64,000 nt of DNA from Marinobacter manganoxydans MnI7-9 (GTDB lineage: Bacteria > Pseudomonadota > Gammaproteobacteria > Pseudomonadales > Oleiphilaceae). Shown here in pieces: positions 44,216 to 51,230 of this stretch. The stretch covers positions 124,001-188,000 of the forward strand of contig NZ_AGTR01000085.1 in the NCBI RefSeq assembly GCF_000235625.1, written 5' to 3'. The stretch's first letter is position 1; every line of letters starts with the position of its first letter. Below the pieces are notes generated by a model. That model searched no databases, was not told where the DNA came from, and worked only from the letters and a program-made list of their open reading frames with translations. Position numbers and translations under genes: made by a program.

Positions 44216-45658
44216 ATGACCAGCCAACTACATACCGTTGAGAAAATCGGCGGCACCTCGATGAGTAACTACGAGGCCGTTCGTGACAACATCATTATCG
44301 GTAATCGCAAGAAGGACAATCTGTACCAGCGCATTTTCGTGGTCTCTGCCTATGGCGGCGTGACCAATGAACTGCTGGAACACAAGAAGACCGGTGAGCC
44401 AGGCGTCTATGCCCTGTTTGCGGATGCAGAGTCTGACTGGGCCTGGGGTGACGATCTCACCAAGCTGGTCAAGTTCCTGACCGACATCAACGGCGAGCTG
44501 TTCGAAGACCCGATGCTGAAGCAGCAGGCGGATCAGTTTATCACCGACCGGATTGAAGGTGTTCGGGGCTGCCTCATCGACCTGCAGCGCCTGTGCTCCT
44601 ATGGCCAGTTCCAGCTGGAAGAACATCTGCTGACGGTGCGTGAAATGCTGGCCGGTATTGGTGAGGCCCACAGTGCCTTCAATACCGCCCTGAAGCTCCA
44701 GCAGGAAGGCATCAATGCCCGCTTTGTGGATTTGACCGGCTGGCGCGATAACGAGTTGCTGCCGCTGGACGAAAAGCTCAAGCAGGCCTTCGATGCGGTG
44801 GACCTCACCCGTGAGCTGCCGATCGTGACCGGTTATGCCCAGTGCAAGGAAGGTCTGATGCGTACCTTCGACCGGGGTTACAGCGAGATGACCTTCAGCC
44901 GGGTAGCAGTAATCACCGAGGCCCGGGAGGCGATTATCCACAAGGAATACCACCTGAGCTCTGCCGACCCCAACATTGTTGGCGCAGACAAGGTGGTGCC
45001 ACTGGGCCGGACCAACTATGACGTGGCCGACCAGCTGGCCAATCTGGGCATGGAAGCGATCCATCCCCGTGCCGGTAAAGGCATGCGCCAGAACGAGATT
45101 CCGCTGCGTGTGATGAACACCTTTGAGCCGGAGCACACCGGTACGCTGATCACCGGCGATTACGTCAGTGAGAAGCCTCAGGTGGAGATCATCGCGGGCG
45201 CCAAAGGCGTTTTTGCCGTGGAAGTGTTCGATCAGGACATGCAGGGCGAGCCGGGCTCCGATCGCCGTATTCTGGATGTATTGAGCCGTTTCAAGGTTCG
45301 GTTCATGTCCAAGGACACCAACGCCAACACCATTACCCACTATGTGGGCAGCACGCTGAAACACGTCAAGCGGGTGGTCAAAGCGCTGAAGGAAGAGTTC
45401 CCCAATGCCGAAATCAACACCCGGAAGGTGGCGGTTGTTTCGGCCATCGGCAGCGATATGAAGGTTCCGGGTATTCTGGCCCGTTCCGTGAAGGCGCTGG
45501 CCGATGAGGAAATCAGTATTCTTGCGCTGCACCAGTGCATGCGTCAGGTGGACATCCAGTTTGTGGTGGATGAGGACGACTATGAGAAAGCCATCGTTGC
45601 TCTGCATGGCGTTCTGATCGAGCCTCACAACCATGAGTATGCGATCGTCGCAGCCTGA
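44216..45658 (+). CDS. ask: Ectoine-type aspartokinase (Ask_Ect), 480 aa
   Basis: This dedicated aspartate kinase supplies aspartyl phosphate to ectoine synthesis and in known cases escapes normal feedback control. The kinase domain runs from VEKIGGTSMSNYEAV to about 310, and two ACT domains follow. The gap after ectB is only 50 bases. ATG 44216 has AAAGGCAAG upstream; an ATG at 44189 is also in frame. A terminator follows at 45683-45719. Confidence 0.93.
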   Translation: MTSQLHTVEKIGGTSMSNYEAVRDNIIIGNRKKDNLYQRIFVVSAYGGVTNELLEHKKTGEPGVYALFADAESDWAWGDDLTKLVKFLTDINGELFEDPMLKQQADQFITDRIEGVRGCLIDLQRLCSYGQFQLEEHLLTVREMLAGIGEAHSAFNTALKLQQEGINARFVDLTGWRDNELLPLDEKLKQAFDAVDLTRELPIVTGYAQCKEGLMRTFDRGYSEMTFSRVAVITEAREAIIHKEYHLSSADPNIVGADKVVPLGRTNYDVADQLANLGMEAIHPRAGKGMRQNEIPLRVMNTFEPEHTGTLITGDYVSEKPQVEIIAGAKGVFAVEVFDQDMQGEPGSDRRILDVLSRFKVRFMSKDTNANTITHYVGSTLKHVKRVVKALKEEFPNAEINTRKVAVVSAIGSDMKVPGILARSVKALADEEISILALHQCMRQVDIQFVVDEDDYEKAIVALHGVLIEPHNHEYAIVAA

Positions 45659-45682
45659 GTTTCTGTAACTTCCCCGCACGAT

Positions 45683-45719
45683 ACCCACAGCCGACCGTCC
45701 GTGTCGCCTGTGGGTTTTT
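45683..45719 (+). terminator. Rho-independent terminator of the ect operon
   Basis: ACCCACAG (45683-45690) pairs with CTGTGGGT (45708-45715), then a run of T. It lies 25 bases after the ask stop codon. Confidence 0.8.
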
Positions 45720-45796
45720 ACTGACCCTGCCCCGGTAAATCCATCAGCTACAGCACGTCGTATTCTTTGGTGTAAATTCTGACCGGTACCTAAGCC

Positions 45797-46795
45797 ATGC
45801 GAACGACCGAAAGGCTGGGACCGTCTCCGACAACGCCCAACGATGGTGAAAGGGATTCCCTGGTCGGGCTGTACTTCAGGGATGCGTCCCGGTATGAACT
45901 GCTGACAGATGAGGCCGAACGCCGCCTCTCCCGCAAACTGACACTGTGCTACCGAATTATCAGTACCGAACTGGCCCTGCCGGAGGAGACTCCGCAGACG
46001 TTCCGGGAAGTGATTGGTAGCCTCGGAGACGCCTGTGCGTTTTCATCTCGATGTCGCCGGGCCTTTCATCTGGCGACGGCTTGTCGTCGCAAGCTGATAC
46101 AGAGCAATCTGCGTCTGGCGGTGCATATTGCCCGCCGTTACGGGCAGCACGGCATCCCTATGTCTGACCTCATCCAGGACGCCAACGTCGGTCTGATCAA
46201 GGCGGTAGAGCGTTTTGATCCCACCAAGGGCTTCCGATTCTCGACTTATGCCTACTGGTGGATAAGCGAGGAAGTCAAACGCTGCCTGCAGCGGGGGACG
46301 CGGCTGGTGCACACACCGGAAAATGTGGTGGATGAAATTCGACAGCTGCACAAGGTGTCGCTGCGAATGCATCAGAGCCTTGGGCGGACGCCTTCCCAAT
46401 CGGAGCTTGCCCGCGAAATGGAGGCAAGCCCGTCGAGGATCGGCGAGTTAAGGGCGCTGGCGACCCGGGAGATATCAACCGATGTTCCCCTTGTTGAGGA
46501 CGGGTCCGTCACCCTCGGAGACAGCCTGGACGCCGGCGACCAGATGGCGCCGGATCACCCGATGTCGGACAGGGACCGGCAGCGCACCCTGAAGTCGATG
46601 CTCAGCGAGCTGAATGATCGTGAGAAAGACATTCTGTCGCGTCGTTATGGTCTGGGACTGCCGGAACCGGAAACGCTGCAGGTGATTTCCGACGATCTTG
46701 GCATCAGCAGAGAGCGGGTGCGCCAGATCGAGAAAACTGCCCTGAAGAAGCTGCAGAGTCGTTACGAATCCCCCGAAGATGCGTTTGGAGCCTGA
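45797..46795 (+). CDS. Sigma-70 family group 2 sigma factor (RpoS-like), 332 aa
   Basis: Region 1.2 is at SLVGLYFRDASRYELLT. Region 2 holds SNLRLAVHIARRYGQHGIPM, DLIQDANVGLIKAVERFD and FRFSTYAYWWISEEVKR. Region 3 covers 170-245, and region 4 ends at LGISRERVRQIEKTALKKLQ. Size and order are those of RpoS, but the usual ATWWIRQ is AYWWISEE, so promoter contacts in region 2.4 may differ. It lies next to the ectoine genes, which in many bacteria are stress-regulated. It could be a second RpoS-like sigma factor. Confidence 0.87.
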   Translation: MRTTERLGPSPTTPNDGERDSLVGLYFRDASRYELLTDEAERRLSRKLTLCYRIISTELALPEETPQTFREVIGSLGDACAFSSRCRRAFHLATACRRKLIQSNLRLAVHIARRYGQHGIPMSDLIQDANVGLIKAVERFDPTKGFRFSTYAYWWISEEVKRCLQRGTRLVHTPENVVDEIRQLHKVSLRMHQSLGRTPSQSELAREMEASPSRIGELRALATREISTDVPLVEDGSVTLGDSLDAGDQMAPDHPMSDRDRQRTLKSMLSELNDREKDILSRRYGLGLPEPETLQVISDDLGISRERVRQIEKTALKKLQSRYESPEDAFGA

Positions 46796-46810
46796 TTTAC
46801 GTCAGGCTCC
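46787..46810. terminator. Hairpin between convergent genes
   Basis: GGAGCCTGA (46787-46795) pairs perfectly with TCAGGCTCC (46802-46810). The stem includes the sigma factor stop codon and sits before the end of the convergent gene. No T-run is present. Confidence 0.4.
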
Positions 46811-46828
46811 CGCATTCCCCTTCAGAAT

Positions 46829-47287
46829 TCAGTGAGCAGTGTGCAGCAGGAGAAACCAGGCTGCCGCTGTAAGCTGACAGACCAGGACGACTGAGGTGAG
46901 GACGAGTCTCAGGCGAAGATACCAGGCTGGCCAATAGACCTTCATCCAGCGGGCGTCCACCAGATAGAGGGCGAGATAGGCACTGGTATACAACACAATC
47001 TGGCCACTGACAGGCAGAAGTAGCCCTATCCCTGCGGCCACAAAGAAGACCTGGCTGAGTAGCATAGTCATCAGTGGAGACAACGGGTAGCAGCAGTTGT
47101 CCAGCTGCATGGCAATGGGCCAATAGACGCCAGCCATAAACGCCAGAATGCCTGCGCTGTACAGATAGAAGTAGCCGAGAAGCGCCACACTGTATTGCGG
47201 CATGAAAAACAGCCCCGCCAAGAGGCCGATAAACGGGATCAACCCCGCGATGCCAACAAGGATGGCTAGTCTCGCTACAGCAATCAC
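46829..47287 (-). CDS. DUF3429-type membrane protein, 152 aa
   Basis: Five transmembrane helices cover nearly the whole chain (for example ILVGIAGLIPFIGLLAGLFF and LVLTSVVLVCQLTAAAWFLL). The pattern fits the DUF3429 family of unknown function. The start overlaps the upstream gene's stop by 4 bases. There is no sign of a cofactor site. Confidence 0.72.
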   Translation of the reverse strand: MIAVARLAILVGIAGLIPFIGLLAGLFFMPQYSVALLGYFYLYSAGILAFMAGVYWPIAMQLDNCCYPLSPLMTMLLSQVFFVAAGIGLLLPVSGQIVLYTSAYLALYLVDARWMKVYWPAWYLRLRLVLTSVVLVCQLTAAAWFLLLHTAH

Positions 47288-47589
47288 GGTTTCTGCCTCT
47301 GCACCCGGATTCGCATCGGTTCAACGTCGGTCGGTTCCATTCCCACCATTTCGTGGTAAGCGGAGGGGTGGACCACCTGGGTCTCCCGAATGTCGAACGA
47401 CGCCAGGGTGTCCTGGATCTGCCAGGCACCCCGGAAAAGGCTGGTGGTTCCGTTCTTTTCCGAGAGGAGCAGGGTCTGGTTGTCCATACTCAGGCGGGCC
47501 ATGTAGTGCTGGCCCTCAAGCGAGAGGATCTCAAGCAGGTCGATAACCGGACTCTGCAGGCTTCTGAGTTGGTCAAGAGTGATTCGCAC
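47284..47589 (-). CDS. Small conserved protein (DUF6482-like), 101 aa
   Basis: Soluble mixed alpha/beta protein resembling the DUF6482 group found in Marinobacter-type genomes; the call is tentative. A GTG at 47589 has GGAG 7 bases upstream and is preferred over a TTG at 47610. It is translationally coupled (4-base overlap) to the membrane protein gene downstream. Confidence 0.6.
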   Translation of the reverse strand: MRITLDQLRSLQSPVIDLLEILSLEGQHYMARLSMDNQTLLLSEKNGTTSLFRGAWQIQDTLASFDIRETQVVHPSAYHEMVGMEPTDVEPMRIRVQRQKP

Positions 47590-47646
47590 AGTAAAGCTCC
47601 GCGGTTTCAAACACTCCAGAACTTACGACCCCCCAGCCTATTGAGA

Positions 47647-48228
47647 TCATTGGCTTAGTAAATAGCATTCCCGGTGTTGTGGGCACTGAACCAGATGATC
47701 ATTCACCATGCCGGTCGCCTGCATGAAGGCGTACACAATGGTTGGGCCGACAAAGGTGAAACCGGACCGCTTCAGAGCTTTCGACATGGCCTCGGATTCT
47801 GCGGTTGTGGTCGGCACTTCGGAGAAGGCGCGCCAATGGTTCTGGATTGGTTTATCGCCAACAAACGACCAGAGAAAATCACTGAAACCGATACCTTGTT
47901 CTCGCAGATCCAGATAGCCCCGGGCATTCTTGATGATCGATCTGACCTTTAACCGGTTGCGGATGATGCCCGGGTCTGACAGCAGTTCCTCGACCTTTGC
48001 CTCATCGTAACGGACGATCTTTTCCGGATTGAAGTCATCGTAAGCGGCTCGGTAATTGTGCTGTTTTCGCAAGATGGTGATCCAGCTCAGGCCGGCCTGT
48101 TGGCCGTCCAGGCAGAGTTTTTCGAAAAGGGCGAGATCGTCGTACTCCGGGCGGCCCCAGACGGTGTCGTGATAGTGCACGTAAAGCGGATCATTTCCAC
48201 ACCAGGGGCAGCGTTCAGCGGTCTCCAT
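47647..48228 (-). CDS. tag: DNA-3-methyladenine glycosylase I
   Basis: Tag removes 3-methyladenine from DNA in base excision repair. The opening CPWCGNDPLYVHYHDTVWG and the closing NDHLVQCPQH carry the Cys/His zinc ligands of the family. ARGYLDL and WRAFSEVP lie in the helical glycosylase core. The length of 193 aa is normal. It lies between the small coupled pair and the phosphopantetheinyl transferase. Confidence 0.95.
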   Translation of the reverse strand: METAERCPWCGNDPLYVHYHDTVWGRPEYDDLALFEKLCLDGQQAGLSWITILRKQHNYRAAYDDFNPEKIVRYDEAKVEELLSDPGIIRNRLKVRSIIKNARGYLDLREQGIGFSDFLWSFVGDKPIQNHWRAFSEVPTTTAESEAMSKALKRSGFTFVGPTIVYAFMQATGMVNDHLVQCPQHRECYLLSQ

Positions 48229-48261
48229 ACAATAGCCTGTGTTATTTGTGTCTGGTTCGGG

Positions 48262-49020
48262 TTACGGGCTTTTTCGACGAATCGTGCGTTGGAACAGTGG
48301 CTCCCAGTAGGCCTCCATCGGCTCGGCATCCACCAGGGCGAAGTCCCGTGGCGGCGGCTCAAGTAGGGTGATTTCCGGCCATAGGGGCCGGCTTCCACGG
48401 TACACCACGGTCAACAGATAGCCTTCAATATAGCAACAGGCCGCCTGCCAGTCCTGCTCGGGCTGGTCGCCGTAGATCTCGAAATTCTTCCGCACCTCAA
48501 GCGTTTGCAGGTTGCCGGCAATGCCCCTGCCCGTGGCTTTCAGCCATGCTTCCTTCAGGGTCCAGACCTTGAGGAAGGTGTTGGAGTCGTCTTCGCGGAA
48601 CAGCCACTCCTGCTCGACGGGGGAGAACCAGCGTTTTACTACTTTCTGCCATTGAGCATGGCGCTGGCAGGGTTCAAGATCCAGTCCAATGGGGGAGCCT
48701 GATAGAGTGGCGCAGGCAGACAGGCCCTGGCTGTGGCTGAGGGACAGTCGCCAGCCCTCGGGCGTGCCGGACGCATTAGGGCGCCCGGATACCGGGCAGC
48801 AGAGGTCCGGTGCCATCTGCGCTGACTTGCCGATGGCCTGACGAATCAGCCAGCGGCTGGAAAGGTATTCTCGTTCCCGGGGACCGCTGAACTTGCTCGC
48901 TGTCTGGCGTTCGTAGTCAGTCAGCCAGTGCGGGTGCGCAATTTCGGGCCCGTCGGTCTGGTGACACAGCCAGACCGACGGTCGGGATTCAGGGTTGAAG
49001 TCGCTGGATGAGCCAGCCAT
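48262..49020 (-). CDS. 4'-phosphopantetheinyl transferase, Sfp type, 252 aa
   Basis: GLDLEPCQ holds the Mg2+-binding Asp, and FLKVWTLKEAWLKATGRGI is the WxxKEA signature of Sfp/EntD-like enzymes, which attach phosphopantetheine from CoA to carrier proteins. It overlaps the end of pdxH by 32 bases in another frame, with GAGGAAAGGCG as ribosome binding site. No NRPS or PKS is nearby, so a carrier protein elsewhere is the target. Confidence 0.9.
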   Translation of the reverse strand: MAGSSSDFNPESRPSVWLCHQTDGPEIAHPHWLTDYERQTASKFSGPREREYLSSRWLIRQAIGKSAQMAPDLCCPVSGRPNASGTPEGWRLSLSHSQGLSACATLSGSPIGLDLEPCQRHAQWQKVVKRWFSPVEQEWLFREDDSNTFLKVWTLKEAWLKATGRGIAGNLQTLEVRKNFEIYGDQPEQDWQAACCYIEGYLLTVVYRGSRPLWPEITLLEPPPRDFALVDAEPMEAYWEPLFQRTIRRKSP

Positions 49021-49624
49021 CGCCTTTCCTCACATATTCAAAACGGTCGTGAAGCCGGCTGGGCCTGCCCTGCCAGAATTCGATACGCTCCGGCACGATG
49101 CGATAGCCGCCCCAGAAGCTGGGAAGAGGCACTTCGCCCTCGCTGAACTTCCGCTTGATTTCGGCAACCTTCTGTTCGAGTAGGCCCCTGGACGTAATGG
49201 CCTTGCTCTGTTCGGAAACCCAGGCGCCGATCTGGCTGCCCCTGGGGCGCGATGCGAAGTACCGCAGGGATTCGGCCTTGCTGACTTTCTCAACGGCACC
49301 CTGGATCCTTACTTGTCGGTTCAATCCGATCCAGGGGAACAAAAGCGCCGCCTGCGGATTTTCCTCCATCTCCTTCGCTTTGCGACTGCCGTAGTTGGTG
49401 TAGAACACAAAGCCATGGTCGTCGAAGTACTTCAGCAATACCGTGCGTAGATCTGGCATGCCGTCCTGCCCCGTGGTCGCCAGCGACATGGCGTTGGGTT
49501 CCAGAATGCCTGCTTCCCGGGCATCCTCAAACCAGTTCTGGAACTGCTGCACCGGATTATTGTCCAGTGCATCGCGATCCAGCCCCTCGCTCTCGAAATC
49601 ACGACGCATATCGCCGATGTCCAT
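48989..49624 (-). CDS. pdxH: Pyridoxamine 5'-phosphate oxidase PdxH
   Basis: PdxH oxidises pyridoxamine or pyridoxine 5'-phosphate to PLP with FMN and oxygen. RTVLLKYFDDHGFVFYTNYG contains the FMN-binding region, ALLFPW follows, and EFWQGRPSRLHDR is the substrate-binding end. ATG 49624 (GGACAGG upstream) gives the usual length of 211 aa. The extra 25 residues of a longer frame to 49699 do not look like PdxH. Confidence 0.95.
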   Translation of the reverse strand: MDIGDMRRDFESEGLDRDALDNNPVQQFQNWFEDAREAGILEPNAMSLATTGQDGMPDLRTVLLKYFDDHGFVFYTNYGSRKAKEMEENPQAALLFPWIGLNRQVRIQGAVEKVSKAESLRYFASRPRGSQIGAWVSEQSKAITSRGLLEQKVAEIKRKFSEGEVPLPSFWGGYRIVPERIEFWQGRPSRLHDRFEYVRKGDGWLIQRLQP

Positions 49625-49858
49625 AACCTGTCCTCTTGCCTGCGCGTAAAACGCCCCGGGAGAAATACGAGCCAGAAGCATATCGGGTTCAGGGTTCACT
49701 GTCAGCGCTGCTTATGTCTGAAACGGTTACATAAACCCAACAATAAAGTGAGACCTGTATCACAGCTGGCCCGTATCTCCTTCGACGCCGATGCGGGTCT
49801 GGTTTGGGCAAACTGCCTGGCTGGCCCGCGCGCACACACAAAACAAAGGTTTGCACAA

Positions 49859-51145
49859 ATGATGTCCGAATATGATCTGCCCCTGGTTGTCGCCTCCTTT
49901 CTGGTTGCTGTATTGGCAGCTTATGCGGCTCTGTTTTTTGGTGCCAGACTCGTTAATGCGGAGTCTGGCGAACGTCGGAAATGGCTACTGGCCGGCGCCC
50001 TGCTGATGGGCACCGGAGTCTGGACGATGCATTTCGTCGGAATGCGGGCTATGCCGATGGGTGTTCCCATGTCGTTTGATGTGATGATGACGTTGGTTTC
50101 CTGGCTCGCAGCCGTGCTCGCTTCCGGTGTGGCTCTGCACATCATCGGGCGCAAACAATTGGGAGTCCCTCTGTTCGTCAGTGCGACCCTGTCCATGGCC
50201 AGCGGTATCGTAGTGATGCACTACCTGGGCATGTATGCCATGCGCATGTCAGCGCCGCCAACGTTTAACACCGTATTTTTGCTGATTTCGATCGCGATTG
50301 CCGTTGTGGCTTCGGGAGCTGCGCTTGCCCTCTGCCGGAAACTGCAGGGCATGGACGGATCCGGCACCCTGGCGGTACAGTTCGTGGCCGCCCTGGTGAT
50401 GGCCGCTGCAATCTGTGGGATGCATTACACGGGCATGATGGCGATGACCTTTCCGGAGGGCGCCGTGCCTGCAGCTGACAACGGCCTGCGGGGGAACTGG
50501 ATGGGAATACCCCTGGCAGTCTTCTGCATTGCGATGCTGGCCGTGGCCCTGGTTGTGACCGTTCTGGATGTAAAACATCAGCGGGCACTTGAGGCATTCA
50601 AGGCGGAAGAGGATAAACGGGTGGCAGAGCTTGCCTTTACCGATGCCGTTACCGGCCTGCCCAACCGGTCAGCGCTGGAACAACGCCTGCTGGATATCCT
50701 TGCCCGGGACAACGACCGCGGCAACCCGTTTGCCTTGATTTACCTCGACATCGCCAACTTCCGTGAACTGTCCACCGGAATGGGTGATGAGTCGTTGAAC
50801 GCGGTCGTCAGGGAAATCAGCGAGGCATTGCGTGATCAGATGTCGGATCAGGTGTTTCTCGCCCGATACTCGGCCAGCGCCTTCTTTGCCCTGGTGCCAG
50901 ATCATGAAGATAGCCAGCATGCCTTCATGTACAAGCGGTTGCGGCAGATTGATCAGCGTATCGGCACGCCTTCAATGCCGGTTACCTGGCGCGCCGGCCA
51001 GGCGGCCTATCCGAAAACCGGCAATTCGACCCGCAAGTTGGTGCGGGCTGCCATGGTACCCAGAGACCTCAATGAGATCGGCGAATTTGCGAACATGGCC
51101 GCCGACCCGGAGTTAGTGATGCCGGGTCATAACCGTCACAGCTGA
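49859..51145 (+). CDS. MHYT-domain sensor with degenerate GGDEF domain, 428 aa
   Basis: Seven transmembrane helices carry three MHYT-type motifs (TMHFVGM, VMHYLGM, GMHYTGM), which can bind copper and are thought to sense O2, CO or NO. The C-terminal GGDEF domain (about 255-400) has the LTDAVTGLPNRSALEQ-like start, but the signature loop reads YSASAFFAL in place of GGDEF. Diguanylate cyclase activity is therefore unlikely; it may bind GTP or c-di-GMP or pair with another protein. No EAL domain follows. Confidence 0.88.
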   Translation: MMSEYDLPLVVASFLVAVLAAYAALFFGARLVNAESGERRKWLLAGALLMGTGVWTMHFVGMRAMPMGVPMSFDVMMTLVSWLAAVLASGVALHIIGRKQLGVPLFVSATLSMASGIVVMHYLGMYAMRMSAPPTFNTVFLLISIAIAVVASGAALALCRKLQGMDGSGTLAVQFVAALVMAAAICGMHYTGMMAMTFPEGAVPAADNGLRGNWMGIPLAVFCIAMLAVALVVTVLDVKHQRALEAFKAEEDKRVAELAFTDAVTGLPNRSALEQRLLDILARDNDRGNPFALIYLDIANFRELSTGMGDESLNAVVREISEALRDQMSDQVFLARYSASAFFALVPDHEDSQHAFMYKRLRQIDQRIGTPSMPVTWRAGQAAYPKTGNSTRKLVRAAMVPRDLNEIGEFANMAADPELVMPGHNRHS

Positions 51146-51230
51146 CAAACAGCCTCTGGGACGACTATCCTTGTGAACAGGCAGGTGGGCAAGATTGCCC
51201 CGGGAATCCGCCGTTTAGAAGGAGATGTCC

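Noticed and set aside
44228-45688. 486-codon open frame antisense to ask
   Set aside because: The opposite strand carries a clear aspartokinase. The antisense product has no recognisable domain and is a high-GC shadow frame.
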